Assembly (NCBI GenBank): GCA_038380435.1
Contig: JAWZYU010000001.1
Span: 10,830,001-10,894,000 of the forward strand
DNA: 64,000 bases
Source of the DNA: Ryuthela nishihirai
Taxonomy: Eukaryota; Arthropoda; Arachnida; Araneae; Heptathelidae
Reading direction: 5' to 3'
Made by a program: the position numbers and the translations under genes. The notes under the pieces were generated by a model that did no database searches, was not told where the DNA came from, and worked only from the letters and a program-made list of their open reading frames with translations. The stretch's first letter is position 1; each line of letters opens with the position of its first letter. This document shows positions 11,436-24,189 of this stretch, piece after piece.

Positions 11436-12035
11436 TATACACCTACCTAATAACCTGTTGCTCCACCTTTTGCTCTTACAACAGCAGTCAGACGTCTTGG
11501 AAAGGATTCAATCAGGTGTTGAAAATATGGAGGTAGTATTGCCGAGGTGTTGAAATATGGAGGTAGTATTGAGTCCTTACCAAGGCTTGTGCATATCATC
11601 CCAATTCGTCCCACAATTCACAATGGGGTTGAGGTCTGGCTATCGAGGGGGCTATTCCAGTATGGTAAACTCACTTGAATGCTCCTGGAGCCAATTGTTC
11701 TGCACTCGGGAGCTGTGCGGCGTGGCGTCCTGTTGAAAAATGGTATGTGGAAAGAGAATCATTACGAACGTATGTAGATGGTCAGCAAGGATGTTCACAT
11801 ACTTTGTGCCAGTGGTGTTCTCAATGGGTACCAGGGGCTCCAAGGAAGTCCATGTGAACGCACCCCAAATTGTTACACTGCCTGTATGACCCAACTTGGG
11901 AAGCTGGATCCATTGATTTTTGTGGTTTATTTCACATATGCACCATCCCATTGGTGTGATAGAGTTAAAACCATGATTTGTCGGACCAGGTGATATGTTT
12001 CGAATCCGCACTCCTGTTGTGATAGGCCTTTGCAA
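11436..12035 (-). mobile_element. Tc1-like element, truncated
   Basis: A single minus frame at 11652-12035 (127 codons) reads through the Tc1 DDE core: a G-x-V-x-I-W-G-A-F-T block, KYVNILADHL, and IFQQDATPHSS around the second Asp region. The C-terminal part lies at 11460-11650 in another frame. No N-terminal DNA-binding domain or right TIR is present, since the sequence switches at about 12035 to an unrelated protein family. Confidence 0.8.
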
Positions 12036-12036
12036 A

Positions 12037-13185
12037 CATCAGCCCAAGATGAACTAAATGATCTTGTTCGAGACCTAGGCCTTTCCAAACAACAAGCTGA
12101 GGTTTTGGTTCAAGACTTCAAGAGTGGAATTTTCTGGCCAATGGTACCAGAGTTTCTCTGTTCAGAAAGAGAAATTTGGCTTTATCTGCGTATTACGAGA
12201 TGCAAGATGGTTTGTGTTTCTGCAGATATTTCAGGACTGATGGGAGAAATTGGAATAACTCACGACCCTAAGGAATTGTGTCTAGTTATACATTCGTCAA
12301 AATTCAGCTTAAAAGCTGTTTTTCGCAGAAAGGAAGCCAAAAACCTTCCATTCCAGTGACACACGCTGTGGGAATGAAGGAAACATGAAATCATGGAAAA
12401 AGTACTGCTATAATGTATGACCAATTTAAGTGGACAATATGTGATGACCTAAGTCATATCTCTCTTGCTTGGGCTTCAAGAAGGCTTCACAAAATTTTGC
12501 TGTTTTCTGTGTTTGTGGGACAAGTTAGGCCAGAAAGGAACACTACAAAGCAAAAGACTATCCCAAAAGAGATGTTTTTATTCTTGGAAAGAGTAATGTG
12601 AATTATAAGCCTCTAGTTGACCCCTCTGATGTTCTGCTCCTACCACTCCCATCAAACTGGGGCTTATGAAAAGCTTTGTAAAGGCTGTAGACAAAACTGG
12701 TAAAGGGTTTTTGCACTTGAAGGAAAATTTTCCAAAACTAAGTTATGCCAATCTCAAAGAAGGGATCTTTGTTGGTCCTCAGATCAGGAAGCTACTGAAT
12801 GATACTGTCTTCAGAGAAAAACTGAATATGTAGGAGCACGCTGCATGGAAATCGTTCACATGTGTGGCCCAGAGTTTTTTTCGGGAATCACAAAGAGGAA
12901 AACTACCATCGCTCATTCAAGATCTTCTCAAACACAACGAAAATCTTGGCTGCTGAATGTCTTTGAAGATCCATTTCTTGCACTCGCATCTCGACTTCCT
13001 CCCCAAGAACTTAGGAGCTCTCAGTGATGAGCAAGGGGAAAGATTTCACCAGGATATCCGAACCATGGAGGAGAGATACCAAGGAAGGTGAGACCCAGCA
13101 ATAATGGGTGACTGCTGGTTCTTGCAGAAGGACGATACTTCAGCACATACGAGAAAAAATGAATTTCATGTAAGTATAAAAGATC
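12037..13185 (+). pseudogene. Broken copy of a multicopy uncharacterised protein family (middle and C-terminal part)
   Basis: Starting with DELNDLVRDLGLSKQQAEVL and ending near 13150 with an ERYQG...CWFLQ...DDTSA-type terminus, the plus strand carries an intronless but frameshifted protein. Recognisable blocks are DISGLMGEIGITHDPKE, a TxKFCCFL-like stretch, KLGLMKSFVKAVDKTG (frame near 12655) and LSDEQGERFHQDIRTMEE (near 13015). From memory this is a family found in very many copies in arthropod and other invertebrate genomes, annotated only as uncharacterised. Its N-terminal half appears separately at 50882-51271. Lack of introns and decay suggest a retrocopy or transposon-carried gene. Function unknown. 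Confidence 0.6.
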
Positions 13186-14880
13186 CTTATCGATGTTTCC
13201 TTATTTTGCATTTCAATATCATTTCATTTGTTACATTATATTCAGTGGTCTACAACTGTGATGTTTCTAATTTTTTTCACTGTAATCATGAATTAATTAA
13301 AGAGTTTTAAGTTGCAATTTAATAAAATAGTCACATTTATTTTCATTTCTCAGATATGCACATTCATTGAAATACATTAATCTGTAATTTAAAAAAACTA
13401 TGTGTTGCAGATTTTTCACAACCATATTTGAATTTAGCACCCCAAAATTAGTTAAAAACATCCTATTTGACCACTGTTATAAAAAAAAAGTTTTTTTTAT
13501 AAAAAAAAAAGTTTATAAAAAAAATTGTTGTTGGAGTTGTTGAATAATCAAACCTTGCATACTTTTATTCACGAAAAATCACTACCAATTTCATAGTCTA
13601 CAACATAAAAAAAAATTCATACTCTGCTTCGTACAAAACATTCTCTAACATATTTGACATCAAATTCAGGAGAAAAAAATGAATAAAAGATAATTAATGG
13701 GAAAAAATATTTCTTCCCATTGTGGTCTACTAAATTCCCAAAAGTTGTCTTTCACTAAAATGATGTATCAAACATTTTTTTCCCAATTACATAATTAGCA
13801 CATGTAGCTATATTTGAAAATATGTGATTTCATTATTTTCATGAATCGTTAAAGAGTATGTATGTATCATCGCAATCTTTTAAAACAGTTAACGGTTCAG
13901 GATTATTGTAATAAAAAAGGACATTAAATTGAAACGTTCTGTTTGAAAGACATTCTGTCATTATTGCATCGTAAATTGTTCAAGTAATATTATTACATCC
14001 TTTTCAAATCTACCTTAAACAATTTTTTGTACAATACAAAATTTGATGAAATTAGACTACAACAGTAATATTTTTATAGTGCAATAGTCTTATAGGGAGA
14101 ATATGTTTCTTAGCATATTTTATGATCGTTTGCCCTAAAGAAATGTGGGAACTATTTCCTTAGTTCTGTACTGCAATGTTAATCTTTAACTTTGAGATTC
14201 AGTAATACACTATTTAGCCGCTATATTTACCTATCACATTATGCATATATTTCAATAGAAGAGTAATTAATTTCAAATGGTTTAGGATTTTATATCCTAG
14301 TAAAATTGTATTTTTATTCACAGAGTAACAAGGCTTATGATACACAAGATCAACTATAAAATTCAAAAATTAATTTAGCAAGTAGATAGAATTACTGAAG
14401 TAGAAGTCAACAACATTATCATATATTGAATGATTATCATGCTCAGCATAAATGGAGAATCCTTTTCTACAGCGTTTAAATTTTATTTATGCAAATGATC
14501 TAAAATAGCTTTGAAGGTTTTATTAAAAGTTGAATTGTTTTAGTAATGTATATTATACATGCATGAGATCCTTCTGTTTAATCTGAATTGGAAATCACAC
14601 AACCTAAAACGTTTTGTGTCACTATGACATAAAACATGTCAGTAATTAGACTGCTTATCCCTCATATAAATTTAAATATTTAGTAACATTTATCAAATTA
14701 AGCTAAAAAAACCGACAATTCATAAAATTTCAATGCCAGCGTGAACGAAATCATCTTACATTCAAAATGCAATTACATAGCTCAAATGTAACAATTATAA
14801 AGTCTAATTACTTTACCACTAATATAATGGAAATATCAGTGGCAATGTCAACTCTAATTTAAATCAATTTGGCACTAAAA
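13186..14880. other. Long AT-rich gene-free stretch
   Basis: Very AT-rich, with A and T homopolymers around 13480-13530. No frame over 60 codons except the tail of the preceding pseudogene. No repeats or element termini that I can name. Confidence 0.6.
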
Positions 14881-15520
14881 TATCAACGAATGTCAAATTT
14901 AAGTCATTTTAGCAAAATATGGACAAATAGCAAAATATGAACTAGAAACCAAATCATTTTACCAATTAAATATCGGCGAAATGTTAACTATAACAAAATC
15001 ATTTTGCCAATTAAATATCATGAACTATGAACCAAATAATTTTATTACTAAGATATCAGCAAAATATGAACTGCAAAACCAAATTATTTTATCTCGTAAA
15101 CATCAGCGAAATGTGAACTATAAACCAAATCATTTTACCACTAAAATATCAGCGAAATATAAACCGAACCATTTTACCACTTAAATATCAGCTAAATTTC
15201 AGCTATAAACCAAATCAATTTAGCACTAAAATCTCAGCAAATGTCAATTTTAAACTAAATCACTTTACTACTTAAATATCAGCGAAAGGTCAACTCCTTA
15301 AATATCAGGAAATCCAACTCATTTTACCACTAAAATATCGGCAAATGTCAACTATAATTTTAATCATTTCAGCACTTAAATATCACTGAGATATCAGCTA
15401 TAAGCAAATCATTTTACCACCGAAATATCAGCAAATGTCAACTACAAACCAAATAATTTTATCATTCAGATATCACTGAGCTTTCAACTGTAAAACCAAA
15501 TTACTTACCTATTAAATTTT
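14881..15520. repeat. Degenerate AT-rich tandem array, unit roughly 45-60 bp
   Basis: The pattern aaatcattttaccactaaaa, tatcagcgaaatgt, aactataaacc recurs more than ten times with substitutions and variable spacing. Frames through it are artefacts of the repeat. It looks like an old minisatellite rather than a recently amplified one. Confidence 0.8.
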
Positions 15521-16600
15521 TCAAAATTCTATTTACCTTGGGAGTTCTTGAAAGCGACGATGAAATTCTGATCGAAAGATTTTCACATAATATCACTTCG
15601 CACAAAAGAGTATTTTCCATAGCCGAGTGATAGTTGCTGTTGCAATCAATCACCAGACGACGAGTAGAGTCGTGGTGGTTATGCCTAACAAAGAACTATC
15701 ACAAAGTAGCTCACGCAAAAATTATGCGCACAAACTTTCTATAAATCACTTCACTGATTACACCTGAGAACGTTAAGCACTATAATAAATAACAATCCAC
15801 GTTGTATTCACTTCAAAAATGTGAAATATATATCTACTACAAAAGTTAAAAAATTAAAAATTCCGAACAAGTGAGACGAAAAACTCACGGGACTGCTAAA
15901 TCTCTTTTTTTGAACGTCACAGTTACGTGACATTTGGCCTTCTCTGTAGAAGGAGGCTTTGATTTTGCCTATGTCAGGTTATTGCCACCGTTGCAGATTA
16001 TTGCACCCCTTCGCAGAGTTCTTAACGCATTTTGTGCACTCTACAGGATTTTGGGTTTTTCTAAGTTTGGAAAATTCTCGCACTGGCTCTAGTATCTATC
16101 GTATTTCCTGCGCTGAACAAAGCTCCGTTATGAGTTTTTTCCAAGTTCTTAAACTTCGCCACTCTCATATCATCTCCTGTAATACCAAAAACACACAACT
16201 CTTAAGACATACGTCCTAAACAAACGCTTTCTTCGTTACATCTGACAGAAAACGTAACGTAACACAGTCCTGCTCAAAAAGATTCAAACTCGTTGAGGAA
16301 AACTCTGTGCACACTTGAATAATGAACACAATACACACGTTAACATCCTCATCGAATCTGAAAATTGGAACCTTATGCGAAATGGGCAAATATTGGCGTC
16401 ATTGATTCCCATCATTGAGAGAGAAATACACAGAACCGTGTTCTTACAGGGCAAAAAAGACCTGCATATATTCTTAAACCTATTCAATAAGAGAGTTCAC
16501 CTCGTTGTAAAGAAATGTAGGAAAAAGTGATTTCATCAATATAGCTAAATCGTGTTCATAAAAATACGTAGACACGAATATGTAGGTGTAGAGAAAGTAA
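15521..16600. other. Unassigned, no recognisable element
   Basis: Base composition is more balanced than in the preceding array. Short frames at 15959-16219 and 16315-16530 show no motif I recognise. It could be flank of the decayed zinc-finger array that follows. Confidence 0.35.
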
Positions 16601-18150
16601 CGGTGAAAATCGTTACACCTACAAAATATGAATATTCAAGTTCACATTAGTGGTATAATCCCCCCTTTTGAACAAAAAATGCTTCTGCCTCTTCCAAACT
16701 CTTGAGAAAATAATTTCATACATGCAGATTCGAACACTCCCAAACACAGAAGTAAGTCTCACATGGGCAAGCTCTTGCATGAAAATTATCCAAATTGTCT
16801 TATAAATAAAATATTTTACTTTTATACACAGCTGAAAACGAACGTGGGGATTCACCCTTGTTCAGAAAAGGGAACACTTGATTCACATACAACTGAAAAA
16901 GGAACAGGTGCTATTCATCTGCGTATGTAAAAGGTGTATATTTGCATCCCCTCAAAAATTAAGGTACTCCACTCACACTGTTGTTGGAAGTGAACATGTG
17001 AAATTAATCCTTCTATAGAGGTAACGAAAATAACACTAATGAATAAATATATAATAATATATATGTATATAATAATAACACTAATGAATCTCCCCTTCTT
17101 CAGAAACAGGGGACGGTTGATTCGCACACAATTGAAAAAGCATGTGTAAAATTCACATGCTTACAGAAAAAGTGAATGTTTGTAGAAAAAATAATGTTGC
17201 TGATTTGCATTGCACTCAAAATGAGCATGCTTGCGGGAAACGAATTTGTGACATTCACACCTGAGTTCTAAAAAGTGAATACTTACGGTTAAAATAACCT
17301 TACTGCTTCGTACCTGCATATAATTGCAATATCCCAAAAAAGAGTTTCACACGTATAGAAATATGCATTCTCAGGTGGAAAAAATTGCTGAACCGATTCT
17401 TGCTTGAACATGAAATATGCATGTTGGGTTTACATGCATAATAAAACACATATAAGGATACATATCGAGAAATTATACAATATGTTTTAAAATTATTTAT
17501 ATAATATACAATTGAAAATTGTCGAGAAACACGTCCTTGCAGGAAAAATAACCACTTTCACACTTATACAATGTAGAAATATTCATTCTCATGCGGGATA
17601 AATAACTAAACCCACTCTTACTTAAACATGAAATGTACGTCTTGGAGTTACTTAGGTAGCGAAACACATATATGAATACATATCATTGTCGAAAAACGTA
17701 TCGTTGCACGAAAAATAACCACTTTCAGCCTTATACAAACATCGTGTACTTGCACACCTCTTTGAAGAATTCCCCAGTGGTATAGAAATATACAATCTCA
17801 TGAGGAAAAATAACTACACCGATTCTTACTTAAACATGAAATGTGCTTGTTAGATTTACTCACATGGTGAAACACACATGTGAATACATATCATTGTCGA
17901 AAAACCTTTGCGCTTATACAAGCACAATTTAACACTTGTTCAAACGTAGAATTATATTCGTACTATTATATTGAAAAGTGAATGATTGCAGGAAAAATAA
18001 CTGTAGAAATACACGTGGAACCCTGAAAAGAGTATGGGAATACTTGTCCAAAAATATAGACATTCTTTGTGCAAATCTGTTTTAACACGCCTTTATACTT
18101 TCCACGCTCATACATGAAAATATTCCTTACACTCCTGATTTCATCCATTC
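16600..18150 (-). pseudogene. Decayed C2H2 zinc-finger array
   Basis: Minus-strand translation gives degenerate finger-like blocks. Examples are NRFSNFFHLRMHISI (about 17360-17405), SGFSYLSRMRMNIST (about 17585-17630) and SVRNIFMYERGKYKGVLKQ (about 18065-18130). The F-x5-L-x2-H spacing of a C2H2 helix is partly retained and blocks recur at a spacing of a few finger lengths. Key Cys and His residues are often missing and stops are frequent, so no protein is made. The parent could be a host zinc-finger gene. Boundaries are approximate. Confidence 0.4.
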
Positions 18151-19317
18151 ATTGAAATTAGAAATTTCATTGAATTGGAAATTCATCCATTTCATTGAAT
18201 TAGAAAGTCATGTCATGACTTTCTAATTCAAATTTTAATTGCGTCCTCTCTAAGAGAAATGCATCGCTCATTGACCAAGGTTTTTAGCAAAGTGTTATGT
18301 CATATCCCTACTTCTGAAAGATCGTCCCCTACGCCCCTAGGCATCGAAGTAACGAACGACGGCTGTCCCACAGAAACGATATAAAAACTGTCTTGTGGAA
18401 AATGAGGGGTGGAAAGGTTATTGATTGGGTGAAGAGAAGCAGAAACTTATGTGATGGAAATGATACACCCTTTAATGATTTGAAATTCCGTTGATGTTGT
18501 TGCACGTGGACACTATCACCACTTAACAAATTATGTAGGAATAACATTTATGCTGCTTTAAATTTCCGCAATCCTTCTACATCCTATCACACCAGAATGC
18601 AACTTTTACACATTTTATTACACTGTGAAACTCGTATTAACAATATTTCCTTTGGTTGTTTTTTATTCATTTTACACTGAATTTGCATTTTACACATAAT
18701 TCATTTTACATTGAATTTTTCTAACATTCTGTTACATCGACACATTTTGTAAGACATACATCATTCATGCAACTTACACACATTTTATATTAAATTCATA
18801 TTGTAACAATTTTCTGGTGTACAACTGTAAATTTTCTGTCTGGGTTCTTTCTAACAGGGAGTTTTTTTTTCGCTTTCTAATGTACTTTATTTCCTTTTTT
18901 TGATGGTGTAAAACCATATATTCACAGTTTTTAATTTTGATGTACAGTAAAAGAGGGCATTTTAAAATTAGCTGACCGCTTTCAGTAGCATTTGTTGGCA
19001 GGAAACTATTGAGATGCCCCATTAAACTGAAAGATTCCCAAAGAAGATAAAATCTCAGATGTCAGCAGTAAAACATAAGGGACTCTCCATTGACCATTGA
19101 CCTCCTCAGTAAAGTGGATGGGTGCAGCATTTCGTCATATTGACGTTTCTCCTGAAAGGGATCGGTCAGGTTCTTTTACTTGTCACCAGATGACTCGCTC
19201 TCCCAGCACACGCGAAACCTCGAGGTCATGTGACCCTTTGCATACCGACATGATAAGGTTGAAGGTTGGATGCCTTCAACGTGTTGGCTCGTGTAAGGCA
19301 ATTTGCTACCACTTAAG
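18151..19317. other. Unassigned
   Basis: AT-rich to about 19020, then a more GC-rich 280-bp segment up to the SINE. A local inverted repeat (gaaattagaaattt, atgactttctaatt) lies at 18155-18230. No coding signal. Confidence 0.4.
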
Positions 19318-19700
19318 CCATCCCGTGGCCGAGTGGTTAGCGCGCTTGTCTTAGATTAGTAATCTAAGGGACCTGGGTTCAAGCCCCAGATAAGGCACGA
19401 ACGTTTCTGTTGTTTTTATGCTGAGATCCTCACAGACCTACTATCTGGGCTGCCCTACACCCCCCCCTTTAACGCCACCCATATTTCAAATCCCTATTAG
19501 TGTCTGTGACAAACCTTTATCTTCTACTTTCAGGCTTCTCATGCCACTCGTGTAGTGTCGGAAGATGGAATACGAGTTTTCCCCATGTGGGCGGGTCCTT
19601 CGGGACCCAACCCAATTATTGAGACCTACTATGGTATATAAACTGACAGGCTCCTGTCAGACCTCCGTGGCAAGTAGCTGCTTGAGGGGGTATTCATTAT
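19318..19700 (+). mobile_element. SINE family 1, interrupted by a 177-bp insert
   Basis: The tRNA-like head (TGGCCGAGTGG, GGTTCAAGCCC) and the body up to 19444 resume at 19633 with gtatataaactgacaggctc and the usual tail. The break is caused by an insertion with its own target-site duplication (next entry). Confidence 0.85.
19445..19621. mobile_element. 177-bp insert in a SINE, with 11-bp TSD
   Basis: The string agacctactat is present at 19434-19444 and again at 19622-19632, and together they bracket 177 bp of different sequence. This is the footprint of a small insertion. The insert starts ctgggctgcccta, has a C run, and ends caacccaattattg. It may be a truncated copy of another short retroelement. 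Its family is not recognised. Confidence 0.75.
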
Positions 19701-20204
19701 TTTTTTACGGCTAATGTTTCGAACTGTATTAAATATCCAAAGCCTATTACTTCAGGTAACTCATTCTGAAATTTTTAGTGAGGCGCGATATTTTCTGTTC
19801 TTAATATGGTATCGAAGAAGCTTTCTGATATAGCTTGTTACACAGATATACTGAAGAAGAGAAGAAAAGTATTTGCTAAATTTTGATTTCCTTTCCAGTT
19901 GCAAATAAAATTCTGAAGGATTAGCTCACAGGTAAGTTCAAAGGGTTATCAGAGAAAATTAACTCTGAAAGTGCGAAACAGTATATCGATCTACTGAGGC
20001 AAACGATTTATTAAATATATTATAATTTTTATAGTTGATTTGAATCTAAATAGCTTAATTATTAATTATTTGTATTTGAATGTTTTTTTATAGTATTTGT
20101 TAAAATTAATGATTCCTCCCCTCTTTTATTAACATACAGTTAAGTTCATGTTGTGCTTGGATTGCAGAATTAAAGATAGATGCTTTAAAGTTTTTGAGAC
20201 AAAA
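19701..20204. other. Unassigned AT-rich flank of the hAT element
   Basis: No motif or repeat seen. It is the target sequence into which the hAT element inserted. Confidence 0.4.
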
Positions 20205-21291
20205 CGAAAGACCAGGGCCGTGCCGTGCTATGATGCAGAGAGGCGGCCGCATCAGGCGGCACCGTAAGGGGGCGGCATAAGCAGCGAAATTAGAATACAT
20301 TTTGAACCATTTAATAATTAAAAATCTTTACGCAACGCTTTTCTATATTAGTCTATGTTATTCCGATATTGATGTATACGATTTATGATTTATCGTACGC
20401 TTCTGTCTCAGCGCTTTCGGTACTCTTTGATCTCGGTTTCTGGTGCAAGTGCATTGTTGGTGAGCGCTCGCCGAAAGACTTTTGATCTGACAGCGCGAAG
20501 TTATTATTTTTGTTTGTAATATACCGCGCGGCCGCTCCTAAAAGCTGAGGCGGCAATTATCACAAAAGACAATTGCACGTGCTACGTGTTGATAGTTCTG
20601 CTTTGAGCTTACAATTATTGACAATATTTGATTTTAATGTTAGTTTGTCATGAGAAGTGGAAGTGGCTGTGATGTATTTAAATCAGTAAATCAGATATAT
20701 AATATATCTGTATCAGTATAATATTTGTGCATTTATACTAATTCAGTTTTTGTGTTTAAAAAGTAGATCAGGTAAGAGAATGATTATGTTATGACAATAG
20801 GGACTTGAATTAAAAAGTAGCATTTGCATGGACTGGGTATATCTCAGGTGCGAAATGTGGGCCTCTGTGTGATAGATAGAAAGTTATTTAGGTAATATTG
20901 GGCTACTTTTGCCTTCTGTGTGTGATACAGAGAGAGAGTTGCTTAGGAAATATTTGCATTTGCCTACTTTTGCGTTCGTTATTTATTGCTGTATTTTTAC
21001 CAAATTCATATACGTTGAAGTGGAGACAATACAATAACAAGTTAAAGAAAGGCATTTGTCAAAACGGCTGCTAGCCGTCAATTTGACAGATATTCGTTAT
21101 CTATTTATTATGTTCTGTTACTTACAAATCTTACTAGCTTTGCAACTCATTTCTATCGTTATTTTATCTACCCTATTTTAATAGCATGATAAGCGTCATC
21201 ATATTTAATCATTCTCAATGACCCCCCCCCCCGCCCCCGGTTGCATTTTTGCGAAGGACTGTGAATTTTTATTTAATATTTTTATTACAGT

Positions 21292-23995
21292 ATGGAACAG
21301 AAAAGGAAAAAATTGTCTGTAAGTCAATATAAAAAGAAACGCTTAAAGAAAGAGGAACAAGGAAGAAAGCTAAGCTACGTTATGAAGGAATTCTTAGTAC
21401 AAAAGTCCTGTTTAGATGAGTCGTCCACATCCACATCAACAGCTACTGCTTTGGATTTGGCAAATAAAAACTCAGTGCCGCCCCAATCACTTCCAGAAGA
21501 AGTTGTTGAAGAGAGCCAAAAAATAACACTATCAGAAGTTCATCAAGAGCCGGGTAACAGTAGCAGTGGCAGCCAGCAGATATTAAACGAAATTCCTTCT
21601 GCTCCTGCATTATGGAATGCTTTCTGCATGTCATCTGAAACTCCTCAAATACTGGTTGAGAGGGGTCCACATCAAATTAAAGAATTCGAGTTTCCTATTA
21701 ATAAAGGAAGGCGTAGATTTTTGCCCTCGCATTATTTGAAAGTGTTGAGCAATAGTGAAGTCGTTGAGAGAAGTTGGTTGATTTACTCTGTTACAAATGA
21801 TGCCGTTTTTTGCTTTTGTTGTATATTATTTGATAATTCGTCTGCTATTAATGACTGGCCCAAAAAAAGGTTATTCTGACTGGGGAAATCTTATAAGAGC
21901 CCTCACAATGCACGAAAAGTCTGTAAATCACAGAAATGCTTTTAGAGCATGGAAAGAATTGGACATTCGATTAAAGCAGAAAATAACTATTGACGCTGAA
22001 TATCAACGAATTATGGATATGGAAATTCAGCATTGGAGAGGAGTTCTAAAAAGAAATATGTGAATAATTAGACTATTGGCCTCACAATGCTTAGCTTTTC
22101 GTGGAACAACTGAACATTTGTTTCAGCCTAATAACGGAAATTTCCTAAAGTTGGTAGAATTGCTTTCTGAGTTTGATCCAGTTATTGAAGAACATATCGG
22201 AAGAGTTCAACGCGAGTCTGATAAATGGTCTGTGACTTATCTAAGCAATAATATACAAGATGAATTGATGAATTTGATGGGAAATGTAATTTTAAGCAAA
22301 ATTGTCGAAATAACAAAAATCGCTAAATATTTTGCGATAATCGCCGATTGTACCCCAGACGTAAGTCATATTGAACAGCTCTCATTAACAATAAGAGTTG
22401 TCGCTTTAAACTCCATTCAAAATAAATATGAAATTGAAGAATTCTTTATTGGTTTTTTTGAAGCTAGTGATTCAACCTGAGAGGGTTTGGCAGAACTTAT
22501 TCTGACACATTTGGAAAAGTTAGGTTTTGAGTTAAAGTGGCTTAGAGGACAAGGCTATGACAACGGAGCTAATATGAAAGGAGTAAGAAAGGGTGTACAA
22601 AATGGAATATTTTAAAAATATCCAAGGGCGTTTTATGTGCCCTGCGCATGTCATTCTTTAAACGTAGTTGTTAATGATGCAGCGTCTTCTTCTACAGAAA
22701 CAACAACTTTTTTTTTTCCATTGTACAAGAACTTTACACTTTTTTTTTCTGGTTCTACAAAGCGTTGGGAAGTGCTAAAAAAGTTTCACAATTAACTCTA
22801 AAACCATTGAGTGCTACTAGGTGGTCAAGCACAGTAGATGCGTTAAAACCTTTACGATTTCAACTTTGCGAAATCTATGATGCATTATTCCAAATAATAG
22901 AAGACATCAACAGAGATGCAGAAACTAAAGTTAAAGCAAGATGATTAGCAAAAAATATTAAAAATTACAAGTTTATTAATTAATATCCCCTCAAGCAGCT
23001 GCTTGCCACAGAGGTGTGACAGGAGCCCTGTCAGTTTATATGCCATAGTAGAAGGTCTGAGAGGATGGCAGGACCTCAGCAGAAAAACGACACGAACAGC
23101 CATGCCTTACCTGGGGCTCGAACCCAGATCCCTTAGATCAGTAGCCAAGCGCGCTAACCACTCGGCCATATGCGGTGTAATTCTTTGGTATGATATTTTA
23201 TTTGAAGCTATTGCAATCTATAACCATAAATTTGTCAGATTGTGTAAGGATGTTATCAGAAACCATACAAAAAGTGAAAAGTTATAGACAATCTGGATAT
23301 GATCAGATGAAAATTGCTGCTAATGAGATTGCAGAGAATCTTGAATGCAGTGCAGAATTTCCTGCCGAAACTGAAGTTAGAGCCAGAAGGAAAAAGCGTC
23401 AATTTGACTATGAAGAAGCTGTCGATGAACCCTTAGCAGAGGAGAATAAATTAAAAAATAAACTTTTTCAATTATATTCTGGACATTACCCTTAATTCTC
23501 TGAATGAACGATTCACGCTTCTGGAAACCCATAGCAAAAATTTTCAGTTTTTATATGACATTTTAAAACTCAAGGATATAGATGACAAAACGCTAGAAAA
23601 TTTTTGTACCAGTCTCCAATCAATACTTCCGGTCGAAAATGAATCAGATATAAATGCAAATGATCTTCAAGAAGAATTACGTGATGTATCCCGAATGCTA
23701 CCATATTCTATGAAACCTTTGGATGTTTTAAATTATTTGTGCCAAAATAACTTAATTGCTTTGTATCCGAATACTGTTCTAGCTCTGAGAATTTTATTAA
23801 CGCTCCCTGTCTTTGTAGCTAGGGGGAAAGAAGTTTTTCCAAATTAAAATTAATAAAACACTACTTAAGAAGTTCAATAAGCCAAACAAAACTTAGAAAT
23901 CTGTCATTAATTTCTATTGAATCTACATTGGTTGCCACTCTAGACCACACATCTCTAATTAACGAATTTGTTAAAGTTAGAAGGGTAAAACTGTA
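21292..23995 (+). pseudogene. hAT transposase (zinc finger MYM-type 1-like), broken
   Basis: The first frame (21292-21879) has a basic N terminus and then a TTF-type zinc-finger region with FCFCCILF. It continues after a frameshift in 21797-22063 (GYSDWGNLIRAL, then a KSVNHR block) and 22076-22480, a DUF4371-like RNase-H-fold region with FAIIADCTPDVSHIEQLSL holding the first catalytic Asp. A RGQGYDNGANMKG block follows near 22545. The C-terminal dimerisation domain (SFSKLKLIKHYLRSS) lies near 23835-23880. Stops near 22063, 22478 and 22612, several frameshifts and the SINE at 22984 rule out function. No introns are apparent. Confidence 0.9.
22984..23175 (-). mobile_element. SINE family 1 inserted in the hAT transposase
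   Basis: Full reverse copy: cccctcaagcagctgcttg tail core, cagtttatatgcc, the body with ggcaggacctcagcagaaaa, a B-box complement (ggctcgaacc) and an A-box complement (ccactcggcca). It splits the transposase reading frame between about 22983 and 23176. It therefore arrived after the hAT insertion, and probably after the gene had begun to decay. Confidence 0.9.
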
Positions 23996-24189
23996 GTAGA
24001 TTGTTGTAGTTGATATCATTCTTTTAAAGTAGTTTATATTTTCAAATTAAAAAGAGTATTCGTACATTTTGTGCAGTTTTTTTTTAAAATCACAATCGAA
24101 GGTTATTTTAAAGAAAAAACATTTAAAGGGCGGCATTTCGAAGACTTGCATCATAATAAAAAAATCTACCGCACGGCCCTGCGAAAGAC

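Larger units (their letters stand above)
20213..24181 (+). mobile_element. Complete hAT transposon (ZMYM/TTF type), inactive, 8-bp TSD
   Basis: The element begins cagggccgtgccg and ends with the inverted form cgcacggccctg. It is flanked by cgaaagac at 20205-20212 and again at 24182-24189, a perfect 8-bp duplication as the hAT superfamily makes. Subterminal GGCGGC-rich motifs lie near 20245-20275 and 24127. The interior holds one transposase gene in pieces plus a later SINE. Total length is 3969 bp including the SINE. Confidence 0.93.
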
